A stretch of 64,000 nucleotides of DNA from Salinimicrobium sediminis (GCF_900215295.1 NZ_OCMF01000003.1:186001-250000), one strand, 5' to 3'. Positions 51,391 through 60,627 are shown, numbered from the stretch's first letter. Translations and numbers: made by a program. The notes: generated by a model not told the origin, from the sequence alone.

Positions 51391-52914
51391 ATGGATCTGG
51401 AAGGAGATCCTAAAGTATTTTTTCAAGAAAATATGTCAGAAACAGAACTTCTAAAAAAAGTCAGAGGTAGCGGGTATTCAGCTTTAAACTCTTCAGTATC
51501 TTTGGGCAGTAAACATTTTTACATGCCCCATAAAAAGAATCTGCATTTTGAAATTTCCGAGAGGAAAGTTTTCTTACGATTATTTGATATAATATGGGTG
51601 CTTTTCGCGCTATATTTTGTGGGGATACTTTTTCAGCTCGATTATTTTCATATTGAACAAGAAGCATGGCATTACAGTGCAGTCTTAGCCATTTATCTCA
51701 CTCTCTTCCTGGGAATCTTTGAGCTTTATGATCTGCAAAAAGCAAGTAAATATTATAAGGTACTTCAAAATGCTGTATTAGCCACATCGGTTACTGTTTT
51801 ATTCTATTTGATGACTCCTGTCATTACTCCTGAACTTCCCTATAACAGGGTGCAGATCCTTTACTTTTTTCTTACCATTGTTTCGACACTGTTACTTTGG
51901 CGTTTTTGTTACATTGCGCTTATCTCCACTCCCCGGTTTTACCGGCGGGTATTGATCATTGGAGAGCCACTGGAGGTGGAACTGGTGGCTTCACACCTGC
52001 AAAAATCAGATCCGAATTACAGCGTTATAGGGTTTGTAAATCCCGGGGCAGAAAAGGTAGTAGATTCGCAGGAAATAGGGCTGGAAGAATTTCCGCAGGA
52101 GGATCTTTCCCAAACCATCAGGAAACACAGTATTGATGAGGTATTGATCTCCGATGTTACTTCTGCAACCATGCCAGGTCTATATGAGCAGGTGCTTATG
52201 CTTCTAAAACAGGGATTTCCGGTTAAGGATTTTAATGAAGTCTATGAGGATAAAACCAGCCGAATTCCTGTGCAACACATTGAGCGTAATTTTTACCAGT
52301 TCTTTCCGCTTAGCCGAAGCAATGATAATAAATTTTATATTTTCTTTCACCGGCTGGCCGATGTGTTGATCTCCATTATTGGGCTTGGGGTGGGATGTCT
52401 TATTTTACCTTTTGTTTATTTGGGCAATCTGGTTGCGAACAAAGGCTGCCTGTTTTACAGGCAGGAGCGGGTAGGGAAGAATGGAAGGGTCTTTACTATT
52501 ATTAAATTTCGCACCATGAGATGCGACGCCGAACCTAATGGGGCGGTTTGGGCTACAAAAAATGACTTGCGAATCACCCGATTTGGAAAATTCTTACGGC
52601 GCTCCCGACTGGATGAATTTCCACAGTTTTTCAATATTTTAAAAGGAGAAATGAGCCTCATTGGTCCCCGGCCCGAACGCCCTGTTTTCGTCGAGGAACT
52701 GGCCAGTCTGATCCCTTTTTATGATACCCGCCATTTTGTGAAGCCGGGGCTTACCGGTTGGGCTCAGGTAATGACAGAGTATGCCGATAGTCATGCTGAT
52801 AGTTTAGAAAAGCTTCAATATGATCTTTACTATATTAAGCATCGCAACATCTTTTTGGATATTACTATTCTCACAAAAACCCTGAGTACTGTAATATTTT
52901 TCAGAGGGCAGTAA
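51391..52914 (+). CDS. Polyprenyl-phosphate sugar-1-phosphate transferase (WcaJ/WbaP type)
   Basis: 507 residues from ATG 51391; an in-frame TTG lies just before it and another ATG at 51433. Four helices lie in the N-terminal half (about 58-190), followed by a CoA-binding_3/Rossmann-like cytosolic domain (VLIIGEPLEVELVASHL). The catalytic domain has KFRTMRCDAEPNGAVWA, RITRFGKFLRRSRLDEFPQ and MSLIGPRPERPVF, as in WcaJ/WbaP. It would load the first sugar on undecaprenyl phosphate for surface polysaccharide. No other polysaccharide genes are adjacent except the glycosyltransferase at 53544. Confidence 0.92.
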   Translation: MDLEGDPKVFFQENMSETELLKKVRGSGYSALNSSVSLGSKHFYMPHKKNLHFEISERKVFLRLFDIIWVLFALYFVGILFQLDYFHIEQEAWHYSAVLAIYLTLFLGIFELYDLQKASKYYKVLQNAVLATSVTVLFYLMTPVITPELPYNRVQILYFFLTIVSTLLLWRFCYIALISTPRFYRRVLIIGEPLEVELVASHLQKSDPNYSVIGFVNPGAEKVVDSQEIGLEEFPQEDLSQTIRKHSIDEVLISDVTSATMPGLYEQVLMLLKQGFPVKDFNEVYEDKTSRIPVQHIERNFYQFFPLSRSNDNKFYIFFHRLADVLISIIGLGVGCLILPFVYLGNLVANKGCLFYRQERVGKNGRVFTIIKFRTMRCDAEPNGAVWATKNDLRITRFGKFLRRSRLDEFPQFFNILKGEMSLIGPRPERPVFVEELASLIPFYDTRHFVKPGLTGWAQVMTEYADSHADSLEKLQYDLYYIKHRNIFLDITILTKTLSTVIFFRGQ

Positions 52915-52983
52915 GGGAAAAGCTTCATACATTAACTGTCATACAGTTACTTCAAAAAAAAACTATTTTCCTGAAAAGCCAAT

Positions 52984-53553
52984 TCACGAATTCCTTTTTT
53001 TGATCACTTCAGCCAGCAGCTTTTTTGCCCGTAGAAGTTTAACTTTCACATTGTTCATTGGTTCCTGTAGATGGGCACTGATCTCCTTATAGCTCATTTC
53101 CTGGAAGTATCGCAGAGTAATTACTTCCTGGTAAGGTTTTTTTAATTTTTTGATATCCCGCAGTAGTTGGGCAAGGTTTTGCTCAGTAATAAGGGTGTCT
53201 TCAATTGTGGGAGCATCATCTGGAATTCTATGTACCCGCTCGTCCTCCTCGTCGGTAGTGCGGGAGCGAATGGAAGCATTTTTTTTTCGCACAAGATCCA
53301 CGTGTATATTCTTGGATATGGTGATAAGCCAGGTCTTAAAGGTATAGTTGGGATCAAAAGTATCGATCTTATCAAAAGCTCTAGAGAAGGTTTGAATAGT
53401 TACGTCCTCGGCATCATGCTCGTTAGTCGTTCTTTTAAGCTGAAAACCATAAACATCGTTCCAAAAGCTGTCCAGAAGAAAATTGAACGCCGCCTGTTTT
53501 CCTTTTTTAGCTTTTTCAATTTGCTCCTGAAGTAGATTGGGTTCTATTTCCAA
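52984..53553 (-). CDS. RNA polymerase sigma factor, ECF-like
   Basis: 189 residues. Region 2 reads LKRTTNEHDAEDVTIQTFSRAFDKIDTF, and region 4 ITLRYFQEMSYKEISAHLQEPMNNVKVKLLRAKKLL is the helix-turn-helix for -35 recognition. Its ATG lies within the glycosyltransferase gene (10-base overlap). No anti-sigma gene lies next to it, which is unusual for ECF factors but not rare in Bacteroidota. It forms an operon with the glycosyltransferase and the small membrane protein. Confidence 0.92.
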   Translation of the reverse strand: MEIEPNLLQEQIEKAKKGKQAAFNFLLDSFWNDVYGFQLKRTTNEHDAEDVTIQTFSRAFDKIDTFDPNYTFKTWLITISKNIHVDLVRKKNASIRSRTTDEEDERVHRIPDDAPTIEDTLITEQNLAQLLRDIKKLKKPYQEVITLRYFQEMSYKEISAHLQEPMNNVKVKLLRAKKLLAEVIKKRNS

Positions 53554-54644
53554 TGAATGGGTTTTGAAATTGTGTTAGCTATAAAGATACCTAATTGGGC
53601 CCATATTAAAAACAGTTCCAAAAAGGGAAATACCCAAAAAAGATCGGTTTCACCAAATTTTTTACCGGAGTTATAAAAAACTGTTCCCTGTACAATCCAA
53701 CGAATAGCAAGGAAAATTAAAGCCACCTGCCAATATGTACTAAATAGCAGCACAAAAAACAGGATCCAAAATATAAGCTGGGAGGTGTAGAATACTCCCA
53801 GGAGAAATTTATGTTCTAATTTATAATGAGTGGCAATAGAAACATGCCTTCTTTTTTGCTGAAACCAGGATTTTAGATCTTCCTTGGGAACGCTCCTGGT
53901 AATTCCTCCCGGAGATAAACATAAGGCCGTATTAAGTTTATTTGCAGCACCATTGACGAAAAGGTCATCATCTCCTGCTTTAACGTGTAAATGATTTGCA
54001 AAACCATTTTGTCTATAAAATTCTTCTGAAGTGTAGGCGAGATTTCTGCCTACTCCCATATAAGGTTTCCCCCAGCTGGCATAAGAGAAATACTGTATTG
54101 CGGTAAAAAGGGTTTCAAATCGTATTAATTTATTTAATGGAGATCGTGTGTTGATGAGGTATCCTCCATATCCCAATACTATACTTTTTTGTTCTTCAAA
54201 GTGAGCGCTCATTTCCTGCAACCATCGATCGGACTCAGGCCGGCAATCGGCATCTGTAAATAAGAGGTAAGGTTTTTTTGCTTTTTTTATGCCCAGAGTC
54301 AGAGCATATTTTTTGTTGGCCCAGAAAGCTTCATTGTTTTGAACGTTGACAATCTTGACTTTTGGATTAGCAGCCTCAAATTCCTCAAGCACCTCCAGGG
54401 TGTCATCTGTAGAGGCATCGTTTATGACTACCACTTCAAAATTGGGATGGTCCTGTGACAGAATTAAAGGCAGAAAGTTCCGCAGATTTTCGGCCTCGTT
54501 TTTTGCACAGATAATAACCGAGACCGGCAGATTCTTTGAGGAAGGAAAAGAATCTGTAGGAGCAAAAGCAAACTTAAAGAAACCAAGGTAATAGGACAGA
54601 TTAATAAGGCCAATGATGACAAAGGCGACCAGGATGGTTAGCAT
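53544..54644 (-). CDS. Family 2 glycosyltransferase, membrane-bound
   Basis: 366 residues. An N-terminal helix (1-25) leads to a GT-A domain: VSVIICAKNEAENL, VVINDASTDDT, the DxD-like LFTDADCRPESD and QQKRRHV, which corresponds to the Q-x-x-R-W motif. Three helices follow near the C-terminus. It resembles glycosyltransferases that extend lipid-linked or surface glycans. Its start is 13 bases after the small Cys protein, and its end overlaps the sigma gene. Confidence 0.9.
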   Translation of the reverse strand: MLTILVAFVIIGLINLSYYLGFFKFAFAPTDSFPSSKNLPVSVIICAKNEAENLRNFLPLILSQDHPNFEVVVINDASTDDTLEVLEEFEAANPKVKIVNVQNNEAFWANKKYALTLGIKKAKKPYLLFTDADCRPESDRWLQEMSAHFEEQKSIVLGYGGYLINTRSPLNKLIRFETLFTAIQYFSYASWGKPYMGVGRNLAYTSEEFYRQNGFANHLHVKAGDDDLFVNGAANKLNTALCLSPGGITRSVPKEDLKSWFQQKRRHVSIATHYKLEHKFLLGVFYTSQLIFWILFFVLLFSTYWQVALIFLAIRWIVQGTVFYNSGKKFGETDLFWVFPFLELFLIWAQLGIFIANTISKPIHWK

Positions 54645-54657
54645 TTATGGTTAGGGA

Positions 54658-54864
54658 TTATTTTACCGTTTCTGGTTGGTCGCAATCTCTTGCTTCATCG
54701 GGCAATTTTCCGCAGTAGCTGCATGCTTCTCCTTCCTTATTTAAAAAAGGGCTCTGGCTGGCACAGGTACCACTAAATTTCCCATCTTTTTTACCCCAGA
54801 TCTTAATGGCGATCCCGGCAAAAGCAAGGCCTAATAAAACTATGGTGATCAATACAAGTTCCAT
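54658..54864 (-). CDS. Small membrane protein with four cysteines
   Basis: 68 residues: an N-terminal helix (2-21), then a soluble tail with C34, C48, C51 and C61, including CSYCGKL. The C-x13-C-x2-C-x9-C spacing could hold zinc or an FeS cluster. The family is unknown to me, though similar flavobacterial 'membrane or secreted' proteins exist. It is first in the operon with the glycosyltransferase and sigma factor. A -7 box lies at 54887-54880. Confidence 0.75.
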   Translation of the reverse strand: MELVLITIVLLGLAFAGIAIKIWGKKDGKFSGTCASQSPFLNKEGEACSYCGKLPDEARDCDQPETVK

Positions 54865-54879
54865 ATGCTAAAGTTTGTG

Positions 54880-54887
54880 CAAAAATA
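54880..54887 (-). promoter_or_regulatory. -7 box of the small protein-GT-sigma operon
   Basis: On the minus strand TATTTTTG is an exact TAnnTTTG match. It ends 15 bases before the ATG at 54864. No -33 TTG is found at 17-20 bases. Confidence 0.4.
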
Positions 54888-55028
54888 AGTAATAATAGGC
54901 AGGTTATGAAGGGAATGAAAGAAATTAATTAAGCTTTCAAATTGTCATTTTAACTAAATTTTATTCCGCTTTAATGGTTTTTTGTTTTTTATACAAATAA
55001 CTTGTGTAAACAACTAACAAATAAAGTT

Positions 55029-55655
55029 ATGAAGCACATTTTTATTATATTTTTGACACTGATTTTTACTGTAATTTTTGTCTCCTGTGAGGACAGGGAG
55101 AAAAAACAGGAATCTGAGATCGATATATTGCCTAAGGAAGAAAATACTACTCAAATCAATGATAGCCAGCGTCCCATGCCACGAAGTTTCATTTTGGCTA
55201 AAATGCGGGAAGAAGGGGAATTAAGTTCATTTACCGAACAATTTGAAAAATCGGGAATAGAAGAAGAATTTGAAGGAGACGAAGGGATTTATACCTTTTT
55301 TGCCCCGTCCAATGCGGCATATGATAAAATTCCTGCAAAGGCAGTCAACCCCGACGGGAGTATGAAAATCGGAGAAAATAGAACAGATCTCATGCGCTAC
55401 TATATGGTTGAAGGGGAATTGACAGTTGATTACCTGTTAGAACAGATAAAGGCTGCAGAGGATGGGAATTATGAATTCAGAACAGCAATGGGAGAGAAAG
55501 TTTGGGCCACCGAAGAAGGAGGTAAAATCATATTGACCGATGTTTTAGGCAATAAAGCTGCAATAGTAACCTCGAACATGGAAGAAAATTTTGGGGTCTA
55601 TCATATAATAGATAATGTATTGCAGCCCGGAACTTCTGAAAAACAAATGGAATAA
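55029..55655 (+). CDS. Fasciclin-domain lipoprotein 1
   Basis: 208 residues from ATG 55029. A longer frame to 55002 is less likely, because the lipoprotein signal starts at MKHIFIIFLT. The lipobox is FVSC. A fasciclin (FAS1) domain follows: YTFFAPSNAAYDKIP (H1-like box), LMRYYMVEGEL and GVYHIIDNVLQP (H2-like box). FAS1 domains mediate adhesion or matrix contact. A paralogue lies 133 bases downstream on the same strand, and the intergenic space has no clear terminator. Confidence 0.9.
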   Translation: MKHIFIIFLTLIFTVIFVSCEDREKKQESEIDILPKEENTTQINDSQRPMPRSFILAKMREEGELSSFTEQFEKSGIEEEFEGDEGIYTFFAPSNAAYDKIPAKAVNPDGSMKIGENRTDLMRYYMVEGELTVDYLLEQIKAAEDGNYEFRTAMGEKVWATEEGGKIILTDVLGNKAAIVTSNMEENFGVYHIIDNVLQPGTSEKQME

Positions 55656-55788
55656 TCTTTCTTTTCCTAAACCTTTCTTAACCTTCACGGTAAAGAGTGC
55701 CACCTCATTTAACTAAGGATTATAATTAAAGATTGGGTTACTTAGCTGCTTTTTAATACATTGAAGTTCAAATAATTAAATCTATATT

Positions 55789-56415
55789 ATGAATTTGAAG
55801 CTGAATAAATTTTTGATCATAAGTTTCTTAACGTTAGTTGCTTTTACCTCTTGTAAAGATAATGAGCGAGAAACAGAAACTATTGAAACTGTAGAAACTA
55901 CCGACGAGGATTTTGAGAACAGGAGAATGGCTGCCGGGAATATGGATGGTATAATAGAAGCGGTTGAGACGAATGCAGAATTAAGCACTTTTGCTACCGC
56001 ACTAAATGCGTGGAATGTGGAAGACTCTGTAGAAAAAATGGAAGGGGAAGTGATCATTTTTGCGCCAACCAATATGGCATTTAGCACAGTACGTCAAAAT
56101 ATCGAAGCAGGAACTATGATTGCAATAGAGGATGAGGAAATGATCTCCTATCATATTATAAGATCTGAAGATGATCTTGCTGCGATAAAAGAAGAGATCC
56201 GCTCTATGAATGATACCCTTAAACTGGCAACTGTACAGGGCGAAGACCTCATGATAAGCCTTGACGGAAATTCTTTGGTTCTTACCGGTGCCACCGGAGA
56301 ATCTGCAAGAATAACAGATTCTATTCAGGCGGGTAATGGTATGGTTTACATCATAGACAAGGTATTGTTACCAAGGGATCCTAATAAAGAAGTTATTATT
56401 TCAAACGAAGGATAG
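55789..56415 (+). CDS. Fasciclin-domain lipoprotein 2
   Basis: 208 residues, lipobox FTSC, then an acidic linker (NERETETIETVETTDED) and a FAS1 domain with VIIFAPTNMAFSTV, ISYHIIRSED and GMVYIIDKVLLP. The same length and order as the preceding gene point to tandem duplication followed by much divergence. A strong terminator follows, shared with the convergent murB. Confidence 0.9.
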   Translation: MNLKLNKFLIISFLTLVAFTSCKDNERETETIETVETTDEDFENRRMAAGNMDGIIEAVETNAELSTFATALNAWNVEDSVEKMEGEVIIFAPTNMAFSTVRQNIEAGTMIAIEDEEMISYHIIRSEDDLAAIKEEIRSMNDTLKLATVQGEDLMISLDGNSLVLTGATGESARITDSIQAGNGMVYIIDKVLLPRDPNKEVIISNEG

Positions 56416-56431
56416 GAATAGAAATCAGGTA

Positions 56432-56478
56432 AAAAGAAAGCTGCTCAAAAAAGATAATTTTGAGCAGCTTTCTTTTTT
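56432..56478. terminator. Bidirectional terminator between fasciclin 2 and murB
   Basis: AAAGAAAGCTGCTCAAAA pairs with TTTTGAGCAGCTTTCTTT over 18 bases, with a T run on the plus side and A run on the other. It lies between convergent genes. Confidence 0.85.
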
Positions 56479-56491
56479 TGTTTTTGGAAGT

Positions 56492-57505
56492 TTAGTAAAT
56501 ATTCACCTCCGGCGTGATCTCTATGCCAAACCTCTCATTGATCCTGTTCTGGATCTTTTTTGAAAGTGCTAGAATTTCCTGTCCTGTTGCGTTGCCATAG
56601 TTTACCAGGACAAGGGCTTGTTTTTTGTGCACTCCGGCGTCACCTTCCCTGTAGCCTTTGAGTCCGGCGCGATCAATGAGCCACCCCGCCGGGATTTTCA
56701 CCCGTTCCTCATCCAGGACGTAAAAAGGCATTTCCGGATACTCTTTCTGAAGTTTTTCCACGGTTTGCTTCGGCACAACCGGGTTTTTAAAAAAACTTCC
56801 GCTGTTGCCCAATTCTTTTGGATCGGGCAATTTTGATTGTCTTATGCTTATAACAGCTTCAGAAACATCTTTTATTCCTGGATTTCTGATTCCTTTTTCC
56901 TCCAGGAAAGTATCAATGGAACCATAGGAGGTATTGAGTTTATGATCCTTTTTGCTAAGCCTGAAGCTCACACTAACAATAATATATTTGCCTTTAGCTT
57001 CGTTCTTAAAAATTGAATCCCTGTAACCAAATTCGCATTCTTTCTTGCTAAAACTTTTAATTTCGAGGGTTTGTACGTCCAGGGCAGTACAGGATTCAAA
57101 GGTGTCTTTAATCTCGACGCCATAGGCTCCAATATTTTGAATTGGGGTTGTTCCAACATTTCCCGGGATCAAAGAGAGGTTTTCGAGCCCTCCAAAATCC
57201 TTTTGAATACAGTAGAGCACAAATTGGTGCCAATTCTCTCCGGCCATTGCCTGCACCACAACTTCCTTTTCGGTTTCCTCTATGATCTCCCTGCCTTTTA
57301 GGTTGATATGAACTACAGTCTGTGCTACGTCTTTAGTGAGCAGCATGTTACTTCCTCCCCCCAAAATGAAAAGTTCAGAAGCATAGGCGTTCTTAAGCAA
57401 TTGGCGTAGCTCTTCCACATTGGTAACTTCCACGAATTTGCGGGCATTGACATTAATACCAAAGGTATTATAAGGCTTCAGGGAAATATTGGAAAGAATC
57501 TGCAT
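56492..57505 (-). CDS. murB: UDP-N-acetylenolpyruvoylglucosamine reductase
   Basis: Reduces the enolpyruvyl group to make UDP-MurNAc for peptidoglycan. 337 residues. FAD motif FILGGGSNML, LSLIPGNVGTTPIQNIGAYG, and the active-site Ser in GNSGSFFKNPVV. The C-terminal EVNIY end is as in E. coli-type MurB. Its ATG overlaps the aminotransferase stop by one base (TAATG), so the two are coupled. Confidence 0.95.
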   Translation of the reverse strand: MQILSNISLKPYNTFGINVNARKFVEVTNVEELRQLLKNAYASELFILGGGSNMLLTKDVAQTVVHINLKGREIIEETEKEVVVQAMAGENWHQFVLYCIQKDFGGLENLSLIPGNVGTTPIQNIGAYGVEIKDTFESCTALDVQTLEIKSFSKKECEFGYRDSIFKNEAKGKYIIVSVSFRLSKKDHKLNTSYGSIDTFLEEKGIRNPGIKDVSEAVISIRQSKLPDPKELGNSGSFFKNPVVPKQTVEKLQKEYPEMPFYVLDEERVKIPAGWLIDRAGLKGYREGDAGVHKKQALVLVNYGNATGQEILALSKKIQNRINERFGIEITPEVNIY

Positions 57506-58695
57506 TATCCCTGATAAACCTTTAGAGCTGCTTTAAGGATCTCAATAGCTCTTAAGAGGTCTTTTTGTTTAAGCACATACGCGATCCTCACCTGGTTCAA
57601 TCCGGTGTTGGGAGTAGAGTAAAAGCCTGCAGCGGGAGCTACCATAACGGTCTCATTGTCTAACTCAAAACTTTCCAGAAGCCATTTTGCAAAATCTTCG
57701 GCATCTTTAACAGGAAGTTCTGCGATGCAGTAAAAAGCTCCTTTTGGATTTGCTACTCTAACGCCTTCTATTGCTTCTAGACCTTTAACTAATGTATTTC
57801 TCCTGGCAGTATATTCTTCAATGACTTCGTCAAAATATTCCTGTTCGGTTTCCAAAGCAGCTTCACTGGCTATTTGTGCAAAGGTTGGCGGACTTAATCT
57901 CGCCTGCGCAAACTTCATGGCAGTGGCCATAAAATCCTTATTTTTTGAAACCACACATCCTATTCGTGCACCGCACATGCTGTAGCGTTTTGAAACAGAA
58001 TCGATCATGATCGCATTTTGTTCCAATCCGGGAACAGACATGATGGAATAATGTTTGGCGCCATCATAAGCAAATTCCCGGTAGACTTCATCTGCCACAA
58101 GGAAAAGATCATGCTTTTTAACAATTTCGGCAAGTTGGTCAATCTCCTCTTTGGTATAAAGATATCCGGTTGGGTTTCCCGGGTTGCAAATAAGGATTGC
58201 TTTGGTTTTGGGAGTAATTAATTTTTCAAATTCCGAAATGGGAGGCAGTGCGAAACTATCCTCAATTTTGGATTTTACAGGTACAACAGTAACGCCCGAT
58301 GCTGTTGCAAACCCATTATAATTCGCATAGAATGGCTCCGGAATGATCACCTCGTCCCCGGCATCACAGATGCTACCCATTGTAAAAAGTAAAGCTTCAG
58401 AACCTCCGGTTGTAATTATTAGTTCATTCGCCGAAATATTGATATCGTGTTTCCTGTAGTATTCGGCCAGCTTGGTGCGGTAGCTTTCAAATCCGGCAGA
58501 GTGACTGTAGGATAGAACTTCAATGTTGTTGTTCCTGACAGCTGCAAGCGCCTTTGCAGGAGTTTTTATATCTGGTTGTCCTATGTTAAGTTGGTAAATA
58601 GTACGTCCTTTTTTTATTGCTGCTTCGGCATAAGGAACGAGTTTTCTTATTGGAGATTCGGGCATTGCCTGCCCTTTTGCTGAAATACGTGGCAT
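57505..58695 (-). CDS. PLP-dependent aminotransferase (class I, aspartate type)
   Basis: 396 residues of fold type I. NPGNPTGYLYTKEE (substrate Asn region), LVADEVYREFAY, and the Schiff-base Lys in DSVSKRYSMCGARIG are all expected for aspartate aminotransferase-like enzymes. The exact amino acid is open. It is coupled to murB by a one-base overlap, so co-expression with cell-wall synthesis is likely. Confidence 0.92.
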   Translation of the reverse strand: MPRISAKGQAMPESPIRKLVPYAEAAIKKGRTIYQLNIGQPDIKTPAKALAAVRNNNIEVLSYSHSAGFESYRTKLAEYYRKHDINISANELIITTGGSEALLFTMGSICDAGDEVIIPEPFYANYNGFATASGVTVVPVKSKIEDSFALPPISEFEKLITPKTKAILICNPGNPTGYLYTKEEIDQLAEIVKKHDLFLVADEVYREFAYDGAKHYSIMSVPGLEQNAIMIDSVSKRYSMCGARIGCVVSKNKDFMATAMKFAQARLSPPTFAQIASEAALETEQEYFDEVIEEYTARRNTLVKGLEAIEGVRVANPKGAFYCIAELPVKDAEDFAKWLLESFELDNETVMVAPAAGFYSTPNTGLNQVRIAYVLKQKDLLRAIEILKAALKVYQG

Positions 58696-58782
58696 AATTT
58701 ATTATTTGGAGTACAAATTTGCGAAATTAAAATGTGACAAACATTTTTTTCGTATTTTTTATCGCATCCTAATTCCTGTTTT

Positions 58783-60093
58783 ATGCTTAAGCTGAAGCTG
58801 CTCATATTGCTCATTTTTGCAGGTATTGGAATAAATTATTCCCAGGAAAACTTCACCATTAAAAACAGCAAAAAAAGCACCAGGTTAAAATTTGAACTGG
58901 TGAACAACCTCATTATCGTACCTGTTGAATTAAATGGACTGCAGCTGTCATTTCTGGTGGACACGGGGGTGAAAACGACGGTTCTGCTCAACATGACTGA
59001 AGAGGATACAACCCAGCTCAACCCATTTGAAAAAATACAATTGAGGGGCCTGGGAGGGGAGGACCTTATACAGGCTTTCCGCTCCCGCAATAACCGTTTA
59101 AAAATGGGAAAAGTTGAAAACAAAAACCTCGATGTTTTTGTGATCTACGACGATAATATTAATTTTTCTCCGCGGCTTGGGGTGCCGGTTCATGGCATCA
59201 TTGGTTATGATCTGTTCAAGGATTTTGTGGTGGAGATCAATTATCCGCGACGGTTTTTAAGGCTCCATGATCGTAAAAGATTCAGAAAAAAACTAAGGGG
59301 CTATGACAAACTGCCGCTGCAATTCTACCAGGATAAGCCATATGTAACCACCAGGCTGGAAATCGACAACAAACCTGCCATCGCCACCCTTCTTTTAGAT
59401 AATGGGTTAAGCGATGCGGTATGGCTTTTCCCCGACAGCACCAATATCTTCGTACCAGAGAGGTCTTATCCCGATTTTCTTGGCCTTGGGCTTTCGGGAG
59501 ACGTGACCGGACAGAGAGCCAGGATTACCTCCATGCAACTGGGAGAAAATACACTTCAAAAAGTCACGGCTTCTTTTCCAGACAGTCTTTCAATAGAAGG
59601 CTTGCAAACTTACCACGCCCGTAACGGCAGCATAGGAAGCGAGATCATGCGAAGATTTAATATTGTTTTTGATTACAACAGCAGTGCGATGTACCTCCAG
59701 CCAAACAAATGGTTCGAACAGGAATTTCATTACGACATGAGCGGAATTGTCCTGGAGCACAGTGGCTTTACCGTGGTGGAGTCCTTACATAGAATTCCGA
59801 AAAAGACAAATGAGGAAGAGGATAATATTTTGATCATGGAACCCGCTTTTTATAAAAAGTTTGAACTTAAACCCGCTTTTGAAATTGCGAGGCTCCGAAA
59901 GAATTCGCCTGCGTTACTGTCGGGGCTGCAGGTAGGAGATAAGGTGACGAAAGTTAATGGACGAAATGCGTATAAAATGAATTTGAACGATTTCGTCAGT
60001 CTTTTTTCATCAGAAGAGGGGAAGAATATTAAAATAGAAGTGTTGCGAAACGGGCAAAAATTAACCTTCAGTTTTGAACTAAAGGAGCCATAA
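58783..60093 (+). CDS. Retropepsin-like aspartyl protease, two lobes, with PDZ domain
   Basis: 436 residues, secreted (signal 1-20). The first lobe has the catalytic motif VDTG at 59-62 (D60) in FLVDTGVKTTVLLN. The second lobe repeats the fold with LDNG at 205-208 (D206) in TLLLDNGLSDAVWLFP, where Thr is replaced by Asn. HGIIGYDLFKDFVVEI and GSIGSEIMRRFNIVFDY are the paired flap-end segments. A PDZ domain (about 355-436: ARLRKNSPALLSGLQVGDKVTKVNG) follows. The layout resembles a pepsin-like bilobal enzyme in one chain. A terminator follows. Confidence 0.88.
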   Translation: MLKLKLLILLIFAGIGINYSQENFTIKNSKKSTRLKFELVNNLIIVPVELNGLQLSFLVDTGVKTTVLLNMTEEDTTQLNPFEKIQLRGLGGEDLIQAFRSRNNRLKMGKVENKNLDVFVIYDDNINFSPRLGVPVHGIIGYDLFKDFVVEINYPRRFLRLHDRKRFRKKLRGYDKLPLQFYQDKPYVTTRLEIDNKPAIATLLLDNGLSDAVWLFPDSTNIFVPERSYPDFLGLGLSGDVTGQRARITSMQLGENTLQKVTASFPDSLSIEGLQTYHARNGSIGSEIMRRFNIVFDYNSSAMYLQPNKWFEQEFHYDMSGIVLEHSGFTVVESLHRIPKKTNEEEDNILIMEPAFYKKFELKPAFEIARLRKNSPALLSGLQVGDKVTKVNGRNAYKMNLNDFVSLFSSEEGKNIKIEVLRNGQKLTFSFELKEP

Positions 60094-60123
60094 AAAAAGC
60101 CTTTCCGGCAGGAAAGGCTTTTT
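60094..60123. terminator. Terminator between the aspartyl protease and DUF1573 genes
   Basis: AAAAGCCTTTCC (60095-60106) pairs with GGAAAGGCTTTT (60111-60122) around GGCA, flanked by A and T runs; it likely serves both convergent genes. Confidence 0.85.
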
Positions 60124-60143
60124 AAATAATTCTATTTCTGTTC

Positions 60144-60515
60144 TTATTCAAGAACAGTTCCTTTTATCTTGATAGATTTTGCAGGTACATCGGCATTAGA
60201 ATAAACAGTTACTGTTTTCCTAATAGGTCCAACCCTGTTGGTGTCATATTTTACCTTAATCTCTCCAGATTCACCGGGAGCAATAGGATCTTTAGGTTTT
60301 TCAGGAATCGTACATCCGCAGCTTGAAGTAACATCGGTAATCACCAATGGAACATTACCGGTATTGGTAAATTCAAAAACGCGGACTCCGTCACTTCCTT
60401 TTTGTATTTCGCCATAGTCGATTACTTCCGACTTAAATTCGATCTTGGCAGTTTCCTGCGCCTGTACTGCAAAACCCGCAAAAACGAAGATGGCAATTGC
60501 AATTAATTTTTTCAT
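60144..60515 (-). CDS. DUF1573 secreted protein
   Basis: 123 residues from ATG 60515, with a signal peptide (1-19, AVQAQ); a longer frame to 60653 has no signal and overlaps the valS promoter. One DUF1573 domain follows: [31 protein letters not shown] and [14 protein letters not shown], the typical Ig-like pattern with a Cys pair (CGC). Function unknown; common in Bacteroidota. Confidence 0.93.
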   Translation of the reverse strand: MKKLIAIAIFVFAGFAVQAQETAKIEFKSEVIDYGEIQKGSDGVRVFEFTNTGNVPLVITDVTSSCGCTIPEKPKDPIAPGESGEIKVKYDTNRVGPIRKTVTVYSNADVPAKSIKIKGTVLE

Positions 60516-60619
60516 AGTTTTTTGGTTTATCAGAATTGTAAATATAAGATTTATCTGCTTATTCCTGCAAATAAAATGGCAATCCACAGGTTCTCCTTTT
60601 ATAATCCTGAAGTTATAAT

Positions 60620-60627
60620 TACTTTTG
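60620..60627 (+). promoter_or_regulatory. -7 box of valS
   Basis: TACTTTTG, an exact TAnnTTTG match, ends 29 bases before the ATG at 60657. It rules out the in-frame upstream starts before 60620 (for example 60522). Confidence 0.45.

Noticed and set aside
52933-52949. Palindrome TAACTG-TCATA-CAGTTA between the sugar transferase and sigma genes
   Set aside because: Lies between convergent gene ends, has a five-base spacer and no T run, so neither an operator nor a terminator is supported.
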